Of a stretch of 64,000 nucleotides of DNA, positions 28,301 to 36,556 are shown one piece after another. Origin of the DNA: Parundibacterium terreum. GTDB lineage: Bacteria; Pseudomonadota; Gammaproteobacteria; Burkholderiales; Burkholderiaceae_D. The notes below the pieces were generated by a model that saw only the letters and a list, made by a program, of their open reading frames with translations, was not told where the DNA came from and made no database searches. How positions within the stretch are numbered: position 1 is the first letter of the stretch; each line of letters opens with the position of its first letter. Both the position numbers and the translations under genes were made by a program. The stretch is taken from contig NZ_BMED01000001.1 in the NCBI RefSeq assembly GCF_014636315.1, positions 1,617,941 to 1,681,940 on the forward strand, written 5' to 3'.

Positions 28301-28399
28301 CAGCACGTCGCCCTGCAGCTCTTTCTGCAACTGGCGCAGCATGGGCGATGCCCCCAAACTACGGCCTGGGGGAACCAGATGGATGGGTTTTACTAGCAT
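25382..28399 (-). CDS. YdiJ-like FAD/Fe-S dehydrogenase (D-2-hydroxy acid oxidation)
   Basis: 1005 residues, the full YdiJ length. N-terminal FAD-binding PCMH domain (about 30-280) with RGAGTSQCGQTIGEALVID and GGMAGNNSCGSRS; FAD-linked oxidase C-terminal domain (about 285-560); ferredoxin-type cluster region with CNNNGHCRKFDAGTMCPSY and CVSCKGCKRDCPTG (near 650-666); and CCG domains with SSCCGMAGSFGYE near 926. E. coli YdiJ has been reported as a D-2-hydroxyglutarate dehydrogenase; substrate here is inferred only to be a D-2-hydroxy acid. Last gene of the minus-strand operon behind a hydratase, an MFS permease and an aminotransferase. ACAGGA precedes the ATG. Confidence 0.86.
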   Translation of the reverse strand: MLVKPIHLVPPGRSLGASPMLRQLQKELQGDVLFSAADRGRYSTDASIYQIMPLGVVVPRSQDDLLLALDIARQFHAPVLARGAGTSQCGQTIGEALVIDNSKWLNNVLEFDPKAMTVTVEPGIVLDHLNAWLKPHGLWFPVDVSTAAQCTIGGMAGNNSCGSRSIEYGNMVHNVLSIDAVLADGSQAQFGAVGKMKSSPRLDAILAGLQQIALREKDEIREQMPRVLRRVAGYNIDIFDCQNPKAYTDDGIANLSHILVGSEGTLAYSRQLTLKLAPLPQHKVLGVVNFNSFYQAMDMTQHIVKLGPTAVELVDRTMIDLAISNPAFKPVIEKALTGEPQAVLLVEFAGQTQAEQLQKLAQLVELMADLGLPGSVVEMPGANEQKALWEVRKAGLNIMMSMKGDGKPVSFIEDCAVPLEHLAEYTSQLTEVFHQYGTEGTWYAHASVGTLHVRPILDMRRGGAKDMREIAEAASALVRKYKGAYSGEHGDGLCRGEWVAWQYGPKINHAFQQIKQLFDPENRFSPDRIVNPPKMDDTGNFRFAPGYQELAHETQLDWSPWNVLRDPLSGVETAPGSGPDHTGGLAKLVEMCNNNGHCRKFDAGTMCPSYRITKDEKHVTRGRANTLRLAISGQLGQEGLASPEVRETLDLCVSCKGCKRDCPTGVDMAKIKIETKAAWTQKHGLRLRDKLVAYMPSYAPYASRFGGLIALAEKIPVVSAWVKQGLGLAAQRSAPRFKTSFLSNAQAGLATGSNGKEVLLFVDTFNNYMEPENARAAQQVLEAAGYRVHFSAVPGQRPLCCGRTYLSAGLVDQAKAEARRALDALLPFVNRGVAVVGLEPSCLLTLRDEFLNYGYGQEAEKLSRSAFLFEEFLVREKQAGRLQLNLQALDSSKVLVHGHCHQKAFDAFTPVQTVLKWIPQMELSVVESSCCGMAGSFGYEEEHYDASVAMAELSLLPAVRKAMADDRDTIVVADGTSCRHQIHDGAQQEAIHVARVLARSLKLAA

Positions 28400-28471
28400 G
28401 TCAAATATCCTGTAATTGGGCTAAGCGCTGTGCCGGTCAAGCCGGCGCGCCACTTACACCACTTATGCCAC

Positions 28472-29263
28472 TCACGCCAGCGTGAACTGTATCGGAGGAA
28501 GTCCCTTGATCTCGCCGCTGACTGTGCCCGCAGCAGTTGGAAAATGGATACCGGTGTACGAACCGGTAGTAACGATATCTTCCGCTGCCAGCGTCAGCCC
28601 CTGGGCAGCGCAATGCCTGACCAGCCATGGCAACAGGCGGCGCGGATCCCCGGCCGGATTATTTCCATTGCCGTTGAATATCTCTACATCGCCGGCACTG
28701 CTCATCCGCAGATGGGCTGTCGGTTGCTGGAAATTAAAGTTATCTTGATAGGCTACCGCTTCACCGACGATCAATGCGCCATGGTTTTGCAGATCCGCCA
28801 ATTGCAATAACTTGTCTACTTCCGGCCAGCCTGTCAGCCTGCTGGAAACAATTTCTATGGATGCCTGCATGGTCGCTACGCTGCCCATGATGTCGGCATC
28901 AGTAAGACCTGCATCGGCGGATGTGAAGTCGCGTTTAAAAGTGAAAGCGATTTCCAGTTCCAGACCCAGCACGGGAAAGTGTGCCTTGCTCAGGGTCGCT
29001 CCAGAACGATGGATTCCGTCGCGGGGCAAAGGTGCCCCTTGTATAGGTCCGTCTGCCGACTTGGCGCCTATTTTCCAGCCGCCCGCACCTGTACTGACCC
29101 GGCCCAGAAAATCGCGTTGTACCGCATATGCCTGCTCCGCGTTCGCCAGTAGCAGCTCACCGGGAATGGCAACCATGCTGTGAGTCTGGTAGGCGCTGCT
29201 CAATGCCCCGGCTATGTCCGCAATACCGGAGTGTTCAGGCTGAATGGAATTTGAGGCTGACAT
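28472..29263 (-). CDS. 2-keto-4-pentenoate hydratase-like (MhpD/FAH family) enzyme
   Basis: 263 residues from ATG 29263. Matches the hydratase/decarboxylase branch of the fumarylacetoacetase fold: GGWKIGAKSADG, PVLGLELEIAFTFKRDF with the metal-binding acidic pair, and a C-terminal TTGSYTGIHFPTAAGTV. Should hydrate or isomerise an unsaturated 2-keto acid. A longer frame reaches 29320, but the later start fits the family. Lies 72 bp upstream of ydiJ and 123 bp downstream of the permease gene. Confidence 0.82.
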   Translation of the reverse strand: MSASNSIQPEHSGIADIAGALSSAYQTHSMVAIPGELLLANAEQAYAVQRDFLGRVSTGAGGWKIGAKSADGPIQGAPLPRDGIHRSGATLSKAHFPVLGLELEIAFTFKRDFTSADAGLTDADIMGSVATMQASIEIVSSRLTGWPEVDKLLQLADLQNHGALIVGEAVAYQDNFNFQQPTAHLRMSSAGDVEIFNGNGNNPAGDPRRLLPWLVRHCAAQGLTLAAEDIVTTGSYTGIHFPTAAGTVSGEIKGLPPIQFTLA

Positions 29264-29386
29264 CCTTGTCTCTCTTTTATCGATAGTCCTTATGCCATGA
29301 GCAAACGTTCGCGATACCACCTGAAACGCTTGCCCATGCCAGACCTGAATGAAGCTATCTACAGCTTGGTGATTACTAAAGTACTG

Positions 29387-30679
29387 CTAGGTGTTGGCAG
29401 GATATGCACTCTCGGTGCCATCCGCTTTGGCTGGCGCAGCCAACTGGAATTTGCTTTCCGGTTGCATGCGGAACGCCAGGAAGACGCCAAAACCCATCAA
29501 TATCATGCTGCCGACAAAGGGGAGTTCCCAATTGCCGAACCTGTCTATCAGATAGCCGGACAATACCGGCGAGATGATCGCCGCCAGTGCCGAGCCGGTA
29601 TTCATCATGCCGCTTGCCGTGCCTGAAAATTCCGGAGCGATGTCCATCGGGATTGCCCACATCGGTCCTATCGTCATTTCTGCAAAGAAGAAACCGGCGC
29701 TCAGGCTGAGTATCGATACCAGCAGGTTGTGCGTAAACAAGAGCGGCAGCAAAGACAGCAAGGTCAGAAACATGCAGATGGAGACCATGTAGCTGCGCGC
29801 CCACTTCAGATTACCGGTGCGTATCAGTATCTTGTCGCTGACAATACCGCCCAACGTATCGCCGACTACACCGGCAAAGAAAACGCTGGAGGCGAACAGT
29901 GCGGATTTCTTCAGGTCCAGATCATAGCTATGCAGGAAGTATTGCGGTATCCAGCTCAGGAACAGCCATAGTGTCCAGCCGTAGCAGAAGTACACCAGCG
30001 TGACGGGCGCCATGCGCTTGCCCAACGCACTCCAGGGTACCTGCACATTTTTCTTTCTTACCGCAGGCAGTTCGGCCAGTTCTTCCTTGGATACGCCGGG
30101 ATGATCTGCCGGGTCTTCCGTGAAGACATACATCCATGCGACGACCCAGACTAGGCTCAGCGCGCCGCATACATAGAAGGACATGCGCCATCCATAGGCC
30201 GCCATGATAAAGACAACCGCTGCCGGCGCGACCGCATTGCCGATACGGGCAAAAGCGTGCGTGATGCCCTGCGCAAAACCGCGATTCTCTTTTTTAACCC
30301 AGCGCGACATCGCCGACGTGGCAGCAGGGAATGTGGCCCCCTCGCCCAGGCCGAGCAGCAGACGCGCCAGCAACAGCGAGACCAGGCCACCGGCAAAACC
30401 GGTCAATATGGTGGCGACTGCCCACAGTGCGCCGCAGACGATCAAAGTGCGCTTGGAGCCGAATTTATCGCTGACCCAGCCGCCTATGATCTGGAATACC
30501 AGGTAGGGGTAGGCAAACGCAGAAAAGACCAGGCCGATCTCGGTCTTGTTAAGATTAAAATCCTTGCCGAAACCTGCAGCGGCAGTGCTGACATTGACGC
30601 GGTCCAGATAGGTGATGAAATACATCAAACACAGCATGAACAGCACAATACTTGTTGCACGAAAACCTGATCGTTTCAT
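29387..30679 (-). CDS. MFS transporter, anion:cation symporter type
   Basis: 430 residues with 12 predicted helices. The start YFITYLDRVNVSTAA and the loop GWVSDKFGSKRT match the ACS family that imports organic anions (glucarate, hexuronates, phthalate, tartrate-like acids). GGAGACAAAGA precedes the ATG. Likely the importer for the compound degraded by this operon; the flanking aminotransferase and hydroxy-acid dehydrogenase suggest a carboxylate with an amino or hydroxy group. Confidence 0.87.
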   Translation of the reverse strand: MKRSGFRATSIVLFMLCLMYFITYLDRVNVSTAAAGFGKDFNLNKTEIGLVFSAFAYPYLVFQIIGGWVSDKFGSKRTLIVCGALWAVATILTGFAGGLVSLLLARLLLGLGEGATFPAATSAMSRWVKKENRGFAQGITHAFARIGNAVAPAAVVFIMAAYGWRMSFYVCGALSLVWVVAWMYVFTEDPADHPGVSKEELAELPAVRKKNVQVPWSALGKRMAPVTLVYFCYGWTLWLFLSWIPQYFLHSYDLDLKKSALFASSVFFAGVVGDTLGGIVSDKILIRTGNLKWARSYMVSICMFLTLLSLLPLLFTHNLLVSILSLSAGFFFAEMTIGPMWAIPMDIAPEFSGTASGMMNTGSALAAIISPVLSGYLIDRFGNWELPFVGSMILMGFGVFLAFRMQPESKFQLAAPAKADGTESAYPANT

Positions 30680-30809
30680 TCTTTGTCTCCAATAATTTAT
30701 TGCATAACAGCGTCAAGGCACGGCATATTCAAGCAGGTTCAAATGTCTGGCTGATGACCTCGTCTATGCAAGGTTCACCAGCCCACTCTCCCATCCTGCT
30801 ACCCGGTTC

Positions 30810-32015
30810 TTATTGCTGCCTGGCTTTATGTGTCGTCAAGTACTGCATTGCTGCTGCGACGCCGCTACCGGCCAAAGGAACACCGGCAAGTTTCAGACCC
30901 ATTTCACAACCGGCCAGCGTCGCCATCAAGGTCAGGTCATTCGCTTCGCCCAGATGGCCGATACGGAACATGCGGCCTTTCAGTTTGCCCAGGCCGGTGC
31001 CAAGCGACATGTCGTAGTTTTCATAGATGGTCTTGCGGATGGCATCGGCATCAAAACCTTCCGGTGTCATCACACCTGTCAACACCGGTGAATACACTTC
31101 AGGATCGGCGCACTGCACTTCCAGGCCCCAGGCTTTCACCGCTTCACGGCAGGCTGCTGCCAGACGCTTGTGGCGGGCGAATACATTGTCCAGTCCCTCG
31201 CCCAGTATCATGTCCAGCGCTTCCACCAGGCCATACAGCAGGTTGGTATTGGGGGTGTACGGCCAGTAGCCGGTCTTGTTCATTTCTATGATGTCGGTCC
31301 AGTCCCAGAATGCGCGCGGCAATTTGGCGGACTTGCTGGCCTCCAGTGCTTTTTTCGACACTGCATTGAAGCTGATGCCAGGAGGCAGCATCAGGCCTTT
31401 TTGCGAGCCGGACACGGTAACGTCCACGCCCCAGGCATCGTGCTGATAGTCGGCAGAGGCCAGGCCGGAGATGGTATCAACCAGCAGCAAGGCCGGATGG
31501 CCGGCAGCATCAATCGCCTTGCGGACTGCTGCAATATTGGAAGTCACGCCGGTGGAGGTTTCGTTATGCACCACGCAAACGGCCTTGATCACATGCCCTT
31601 TGTCTGCCCTCAGACGCTCTTCTATCAGGTCAGCCTGCACGCCACGGCGCCATCCCTCTATCCCTGGCAAGCCGAGGAACTCAGGTTTCAGGCCCAGGGC
31701 CTCCGCCATTTTTTTCCACAGCGTGGCGAAGTGGCCGGTTTCATACATCAGCACGGTGTCGCCTGGGCTCAATGTATTGCTCAACGCTGCTTCCCAGGCA
31801 CCGGTGCCGGAGGCTGGGTAGATGATGACAGGCTGTTCCGTCTTGAAAATTTTCTTGATGCCTTCCAGCACCTGCAAACCCAAAGCGCCAAATTCAGGGC
31901 CTCGATGATCTATTGTCGGATAGCTCATCGCCCTCAGGATGCGGTCAGGTACAGGGCTAGGACCAGGGATTTGCAAAAAATGGCGGCCGGCTGGATGGAA
32001 GTTAAGCTTTAACAC
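30810..32015 (-). CDS. Class V aminotransferase, serine-glyoxylate/alanine-glyoxylate type
   Basis: 401 residues from the GTG at 32015. Fold-type I PLP enzyme: LQIPGPSPVPDRILRAM, YPASGTGAWEAAL, HNETSTGVTSN, VDTISGLAS and the PLP lysine in SGSQKGL. Start choice: the ATG at 32021 lies directly on the GGAG of the ribosome site (AAAAAGGAGATG), leaving no spacing, while GTG two codons later has six bases; I prefer the GTG, but the two differ by only two residues. First gene of the catabolic operon; a perfect palindromic operator lies just upstream. Substrate not provable: glyoxylate as acceptor is family knowledge. Confidence 0.86.
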   Translation of the reverse strand: MLKLNFHPAGRHFLQIPGPSPVPDRILRAMSYPTIDHRGPEFGALGLQVLEGIKKIFKTEQPVIIYPASGTGAWEAALSNTLSPGDTVLMYETGHFATLWKKMAEALGLKPEFLGLPGIEGWRRGVQADLIEERLRADKGHVIKAVCVVHNETSTGVTSNIAAVRKAIDAAGHPALLLVDTISGLASADYQHDAWGVDVTVSGSQKGLMLPPGISFNAVSKKALEASKSAKLPRAFWDWTDIIEMNKTGYWPYTPNTNLLYGLVEALDMILGEGLDNVFARHKRLAAACREAVKAWGLEVQCADPEVYSPVLTGVMTPEGFDADAIRKTIYENYDMSLGTGLGKLKGRMFRIGHLGEANDLTLMATLAGCEMGLKLAGVPLAGSGVAAAMQYLTTHKARQQ

Positions 32016-32037
32016 TGACATCTCCTTTTTAAATTGA

Positions 32038-32053
32038 ATTTTGTATACAAAAT
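32038..32053. promoter_or_regulatory. GntR-type operator ATTTTGTATACAAAAT
   Basis: Perfect 16-bp palindrome 23 bp upstream of the aminotransferase start. TTGTATACAA dyads are typical for FCD-type GntR repressors, and the divergent gene at 32315 encodes such a protein. Confidence 0.75.
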
Positions 32054-32314
32054 ACTTTAGCAGATGAGAATAGGAAGGTAAAGTGTTAATTTGAATGTAT
32101 GCGAAGCCGCCAAAGTGGCATGTCAGGTGCGCAAAATCATCACAAGCGTGTTCGAGAATTGATGAATTTTCATAGGTAAAAGCTTATTTTAGTCGATAAA
32201 TTTTAGTTTCCACAAAGAATTATTAACTAAATTTCACATACTATAAAAGCGCTGCTATTTCGGTTAAAACACTTATGCGTTAAAATCACTTCAGAAGAAA
32301 TAATAGGAAATTGC

Positions 32315-33037
32315 ATGCAAAATACAATCTTAGGAGCGGACGCAACGCCAGGCGCGCCGCTGAACATGCGCCTGGAGCGCCAGCGCCTGCACGATACCGT
32401 CGTGGACCATCTGCGCAACCAGATTGTTGAAGGCATCCTGGCCCCAGGCACCAAATTGAATGAACGCGAGCTGTGCGAAACCCTGGGTATCTCGCGCACG
32501 CCGCTGCGTGAAGCGATGAAGGTACTGGGTGCCGAGGGCCTGGTGGAAATACTGCCGAACCGCGGCGCTTCGGTATCCCGCATGACGGAAACCGAAATCT
32601 GGGAAACCTTCGAGCTGATGAGTGGATTGGAAGCCTTGTCTGGCGAGCTGGCCTGCGAACGCATCACGGCGGTGGAACTGGCCGAAATCAAGGCACTGCA
32701 CTATGCGATGCTGTCTTGCAAGGCACAGAACGATTTGCCCGGCTACTACAGCCGCAACCAGGCCATCCATAACAAGATCAATGAAGCCGCTCGCAATTCA
32801 GTACTGCGGCAAACTTATATAGCGATGAACAGGCGCCTCCAGGCACTGCGTTTCAAATCCAATTTCAAGGCCGACAAGTGGGATAGCGCAGTGCATGACC
32901 ATGAAGAAATGATCAAGGCACTGGATGCGCACGACGGCAAAAAGCTGGCGGCGGTATTGCGCCAGCATTTGCTGGATAAGCGCGATGCGGTACTCAGTGT
33001 AGCCAAGTCGGTGGAAAGCACCGCCGACGAAGCGTAG
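32315..33037 (+). CDS. GntR family transcriptional regulator (FCD domain)
   Basis: 240 residues. Winged helix about 20-88 (LRNQIVEGILAPGTKLNERELC, LGISRTPLREAMKVL, NRGASVSRM) and FCD helical domain about 97-225 with FELMSGLEALSGELAC and HDHEEMIKALDAHD. Diverges from the aminotransferase/permease/hydratase/ydiJ operon; the palindrome at 32038-32053 is its probable binding site. The inducer should be the transported acid or an early intermediate. Confidence 0.88.
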   Translation: MQNTILGADATPGAPLNMRLERQRLHDTVVDHLRNQIVEGILAPGTKLNERELCETLGISRTPLREAMKVLGAEGLVEILPNRGASVSRMTETEIWETFELMSGLEALSGELACERITAVELAEIKALHYAMLSCKAQNDLPGYYSRNQAIHNKINEAARNSVLRQTYIAMNRRLQALRFKSNFKADKWDSAVHDHEEMIKALDAHDGKKLAAVLRQHLLDKRDAVLSVAKSVESTADEA

Positions 33038-33133
33038 CCCCCCTACCCCTCTCATTGACCGCCATCAAGATGATGACGTAAATGCAAAATTTTGGCAAAA
33101 TGCCGTCATCACAATAGAGCGATGGAGCATTGC

Positions 33134-33640
33134 ATGGCCGATGTACAAAATGAGCAATTCGATGTCGAGGCTTACATACAGCAAAGCCTGAAGGGACTGG
33201 AATTGGCCACTGAGGCCCACAAGGCCACCTGGGGCCTGGGCCGCGAAGGACGCTGGAATGCAAACCAGGATACCGGAGAGCTCAGCCTTCACTTTGAAGA
33301 CGGCACAGTCGCCACCGCCGACATGCAGATCATCGGTACCCGCAATACCGAAGACGGCACTTTCCTGTGGGGCTGGGAACATCCGTCCGTCGATCCCGAA
33401 CTGCAAAGGAATGCTGCGCTGGTCCGGGAATTTGGACAAAAACACGGCATCAAGGAAATGACGACGCAAAAGATCTCTTGCACAGAAGAGCGGGCCTGGG
33501 AATTGACCGCATTGGCAATGCGCCTGGCCAGCGCGAACGGCGCTTTCCGCGCAGTTGCAGCCCACGGCACGCATGTGTTCATCAACTTTGGCGAAGTGCA
33601 ACTGGAAAAAGACCCGCCGTTATTTTCAGCTTTTCGCTAG
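33134..33640 (+). CDS. DUF6882-like cytoplasmic protein
   Basis: 168 residues from ATG 33134, which has GGAG six bases upstream; upstream in-frame ATGs at 33092 and 33122 lack this. No signal peptide or membrane helix. Segments FLWGWEHPSVDPELQ and VRAVAAHGTH-like AFRAVAAHGTHVFINFGEV resemble the DUF6882 family of short proteins; function unknown. Own terminator downstream. Confidence 0.72.
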   Translation: MADVQNEQFDVEAYIQQSLKGLELATEAHKATWGLGREGRWNANQDTGELSLHFEDGTVATADMQIIGTRNTEDGTFLWGWEHPSVDPELQRNAALVREFGQKHGIKEMTTQKISCTEERAWELTALAMRLASANGAFRAVAAHGTHVFINFGEVQLEKDPPLFSAFR

Positions 33641-33657
33641 CATTCAGTGTTGGTAAT

Positions 33658-33694
33658 AAAAATGCCGGGATAGACTGAGTCTCCCGGCATTTTT
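33658..33694. terminator. Bidirectional intrinsic terminator
   Basis: AAAAATGCCGGGA pairs with TCCCGGCATTTTT around an 11-base loop, with A- and T-tracts on both sides; serves the convergent DUF6882-like and hydrolase genes. Confidence 0.9.
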
Positions 33695-33758
33695 ATTTTA
33701 AGCGCCCAGCCTTATCAGACCCGGCGCTTTTACTTTGCAGCCATCACTACTGCTTCAA

Positions 33759-34529
33759 TTACTTGGCAGCCGCTGCAATAATCACCGCAGCAACATCAGC
33801 CGGCTTGGACAACATAGGTACGTGGCTGGTGTTCAATGTGGTGGTAGTCGCATTGATTTTCTTCGCCATTGCTGCTTCCAGGCCAGGAGCGATCATACGA
33901 TCCTGCGCAGAAACGATGTAGAAAGAAGGCTTGGTCTTCCATGCCGCGACAGTCACTGCTTCACCGAAGGCTTTGCTGTTGATAGGGCCTTGGCTGACTG
34001 CCATCAGATTGGTTTGCGCTGCAGGCAAATCTTGCGCAAAGTCTTCCGCTACCGCTTGTGCAGGCAGGCTCAGGAAACCGGAAGCATCGGCTTTCAGTTT
34101 GGCGATGCCTGGAGGCGTAGGGAACTCTTTACCCAAGGCGCCAACAGCTTCACCTTCGGATGGCGCAAACGCTGCCACATAGACCAGTGCACTTACTTTC
34201 GCATCTGCGCCGGCTTGCGTAATTACTGTGCCGCCCCAGGAGTGGCCTACCAGGATTACCTTGCCGGTCTGTGCATCAATCGCGCGTTTCGTGGCAGCCA
34301 CGTCATCTGCCAGCGAGGTCAGAGGATTTTGCACGGAAACCACTTTCAAGCCTTTAGCCTGCAGCAAGGGAACAATTTTGTCCCAGCTGGAGCCGTCTGC
34401 AAAAGCACCGTGCACCAGCACGACGGTTTTGTCTGCATTGTCTGCGGGTGCCGCAATCGCTGAACCGAATGCGCTCACAGCAGCCAGGGCCAACAGGGAT
34501 TTTTTCAACAGGGAGGATGCTTGTTTCAT
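33759..34529 (-). CDS. Exported alpha/beta-fold hydrolase
   Basis: 256 residues. Sec signal peptide 1-27 (SAIAA-PAD). HGAFADGSSWDKIVPLL oxyanion segment, nucleophile Ser97 in VGHSWGG, acid in SAQDRMI and base His in TSHVPML. This layout is shared by the small periplasmic esterase-like hydrolases and by haloperoxidase-like proteins; substrate unknown. Lies downstream of a MarR regulator on the same strand with its own 222-bp leader carrying a palindrome (34637-34657). Confidence 0.86.
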   Translation of the reverse strand: MKQASSLLKKSLLALAAVSAFGSAIAAPADNADKTVVLVHGAFADGSSWDKIVPLLQAKGLKVVSVQNPLTSLADDVAATKRAIDAQTGKVILVGHSWGGTVITQAGADAKVSALVYVAAFAPSEGEAVGALGKEFPTPPGIAKLKADASGFLSLPAQAVAEDFAQDLPAAQTNLMAVSQGPINSKAFGEAVTVAAWKTKPSFYIVSAQDRMIAPGLEAAMAKKINATTTTLNTSHVPMLSKPADVAAVIIAAAAK

Positions 34530-34636
34530 ACGATTTCCTTTATAGAATTAAGAGCTAAATTGTTCAAAAAATGTGGGTTGTCCGGTTCCGCATGCTGCTT
34601 CTTTAAGGTTTGAATCAGCGCGTAGACATAAATATA

Positions 34637-34657
34637 GCGCACTAATAGTTAGTACGC
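34637..34657. promoter_or_regulatory. MarR-type palindrome upstream of the hydrolase
   Basis: GCGCACTAA-TAG-TTAGTACGC: 9-bp arms with one mismatch around a 3-bp centre; the core ACTAA-TAG-TTAGT is perfect. It shares GCACTAA with the region 35440-35446 near the ohr promoter, so the neighbouring MarR protein may bind both. Confidence 0.5.
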
Positions 34658-34751
34658 AACATGTATTTTAGTTTTTTTATTTCAGGCGATTTCGAGGGCG
34701 ATACGTGGATAGGGCAATTGGCGCGCAGTGGCGGCGCCGCAGAATGGATGG

Positions 34752-35186
34752 CTACTTATCCAGCTCTTTTTGCAGGGAGGCCAGCCCCCTCATCAGGCTA
34801 AGGAAGCCTTTTTCATCGATATTGCATGCCGACTGTATGGCCTGGCTTACCTCGTAGGCTTGCTTGCGCAGCGTCTCCCCTGCAGGAGTGAGTGTCAGGA
34901 TCAGGCTGCGCTCATCCTGAGGATCGCGGCGGCGCAAGAGATATCCCTCTGCCTCCAGGCGCTTGACCAGAGGCGTGACGGAACCTGAATCCTGATGCAG
35001 CTTTTCCGCCAGATCCTTCAGCCCTATGCCCTGCTGCTCCCATAGCACAACCATGACCAGATATTGCGGATAGGTCAGCTTCAGCTTTTCCAGCAAGGGC
35101 TTATATAGCTGGGTCATTCTCAGCGACGTGGTATACAACTGAAAACACAGGTGCTGATCGATGCTGGGAGGGCTGTTCTTGGTCAT
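34752..35186 (-). CDS. ohrR: OhrR-like MarR family regulator
   Basis: 144 residues from ATG 35186. Winged helix of MarR type: LTYPQYLVMVVLWEQQGIGLKDLAEKL and a wing RRRDPQDERSLILTLTPAG. Cys14 in HLCFQLYTTSLRM sits where OhrR proteins carry the peroxide-sensing cysteine. The Ohr gene follows divergently at 35612, supporting the OhrR role. The frame remains open to 35363, but the family starts near here. No strong ribosome site; start uncertain by a few codons. Confidence 0.85.
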   Translation of the reverse strand: MTKNSPPSIDQHLCFQLYTTSLRMTQLYKPLLEKLKLTYPQYLVMVVLWEQQGIGLKDLAEKLHQDSGSVTPLVKRLEAEGYLLRRRDPQDERSLILTLTPAGETLRKQAYEVSQAIQSACNIDEKGFLSLMRGLASLQKELDK

Positions 35187-35426
35187 AAGTGGTGCGGTGC
35201 AGGCAAAAGATAAACAATATACATAAATTACCATGCCACACTCAGATGTCAATCCATTCCTGTCCGAATCGGCTTTAGCATCGTGCGGCTTCGCCCTCGC
35301 ACAATGTCGTAAAAGTCTAGTCCCAACGGCCTGGGCAATAGAAAACACACGGCTAAAATGCACGCATACTGAAGTAGCTGATTTTGGCTTTCATCTCGAG
35401 ATTTCATTTATTTTTAAAAATAGCTT

Positions 35427-35556
35427 GCTATTAAATAGTGCACTAACTATAATTCACTCCATCGACACACGCAGTGCCGAGCAATAAAGGAAGTAGATGG
35501 ATCTGGAAATAATATCCATCTGGCTTTGATAAATACATAGCTCACTATTTAATAGC
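35427..35556. promoter_or_regulatory. OhrR operators and ohr promoter in the ohrR-ohr region
   Basis: GCTATTAAATAGTG occurs at 35427-35440 and as its exact complement CACTATTTAATAGC at 35543-35556, 102 bp apart. TAGTGCACTA (35436-35445) is an overlapping perfect palindrome. TTGATA (35526-35531), 16 bp, TTTAAT (35548-35553) gives a plausible ohr promoter overlapped by the right-hand copy. The remaining part of 35187-35611 is AT-rich and holds no gene that I can support. Confidence 0.65.
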
Positions 35557-35611
35557 TGGATATTTAATTTTATTTATTCATATCTGCATCATCATTCAAA
35601 GGAGATTTACC

Positions 35612-36037
35612 ATGTCTATCGAAAAAGTACTGTACCGCGCAAATGCAAAAGCTTCCGGCGGCCGTGACGGACGCGCCGTTTCTTCTGACGGTGTGCTCGA
35701 CGTCAAACTGTCTACCCCTAAAGAACTCGGCGGCGCCGGTGGTGCTGCCACCAATCCTGAACAACTGTTTGCCGCCGGCTACTCCGCATGCTTCCTCGGT
35801 GCGATGAAATTTGCCGCAGCCCGCGACAAGATTTCCATTCCGGCAGACGTCAGCGTTGACGGCAGTGTGGGCATAGGTGCCATCCCCACCGGCTTCGGCA
35901 TAGAAGTGGAATTGAAAATCTCCCTGCCCGGCATGGAGCGCGCAGCCGCAGAAGCCCTGATCGCCAAGGCCCACATTGTTTGCCCTTACTCAAACGCGAC
36001 CCGCGGCAATATCGACATTACCTTGACCTTGGTATAA
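35612..36037 (+). CDS. ohr: Organic hydroperoxide resistance protein Ohr
   Basis: 141 residues. Thiol peroxidase that reduces organic hydroperoxides. Redox pair Cys60 (GYSACFLGA) and Cys124 ([13 protein letters not shown]), with Arg18 and Glu50 in the expected active-site positions. AAAGGAG precedes the ATG. Divergent OhrR-like regulator and paired operators predict induction by organic peroxides. Confidence 0.96.
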   Translation: MSIEKVLYRANAKASGGRDGRAVSSDGVLDVKLSTPKELGGAGGAATNPEQLFAAGYSACFLGAMKFAAARDKISIPADVSVDGSVGIGAIPTGFGIEVELKISLPGMERAAAEALIAKAHIVCPYSNATRGNIDITLTLV

Positions 36038-36076
36038 CACCAGCGCCATCCACACTATTGTTTTAGGAGAACTACC

Positions 36077-36448
36077 ATGAACGCACAAAAACTGATCATC
36101 GCCGCCATACTCGCTACTACCGGTCTCGGCGTCGCCAATGCGGCAGAACCAGCCAAAACCCGAACCGAAGTCATCAATGAACTGAAGCAGGCTCGTGCCA
36201 GCGGAGAACTTGGCCAGCATCTGGACTTTGTCTTCTTTGACCAGCAGACGGCAGGCAGCAAAACCAGGGCAGAAGTTGCCGCGGAATTGAAACAGGCCAA
36301 ACAGCAAGGCTTGCTGGCCGTGGGCGATGCGAGCTACCCTGCACTCCCGGTAGCAACAAGCAGCCGCGTACGCAGCGAGGTGAAAGCAGAAGCCGTGGCC
36401 GCCAGAAAATCAAGCGGCAGCGATCGCGACTATAACTACGGCGGCTAA
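36077..36448 (+). CDS. DUF4148 exported small protein
   Basis: 123 residues. Signal peptide 1-22 (ANA-AEP). Two or three copies of the DUF4148 motif: KTRTEVINELKQARASGEL, KTRAEVAAELKQAKQQGLL and a degenerate RVRSEVKAEAVAARK. This family is widespread and of unknown function in Burkholderiales. Glycine-rich tail. AGGAG upstream; strong terminator downstream. Lies 39 bp after ohr and may share its transcript. Confidence 0.85.
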   Translation: MNAQKLIIAAILATTGLGVANAAEPAKTRTEVINELKQARASGELGQHLDFVFFDQQTAGSKTRAEVAAELKQAKQQGLLAVGDASYPALPVATSSRVRSEVKAEAVAARKSSGSDRDYNYGG

Positions 36449-36499
36449 GGCTGGACCGTACCGGATAAATATCGTCTTTCGATGACATTCCCTAGCGGA

Positions 36500-36537
36500 G
36501 AGCCGGCGTGCTGCACGCCGGCTCCCTTTATTTTTTT
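36500..36537 (+). terminator. Intrinsic terminator after the DUF4148 gene
   Basis: GAGCCGGCGTG/CACGCCGGCTC with a 3-base loop, then CCTTTATTTTTTT. Confidence 0.92.
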
Positions 36538-36556
36538 CGCTATGTTTTTCTCTACG

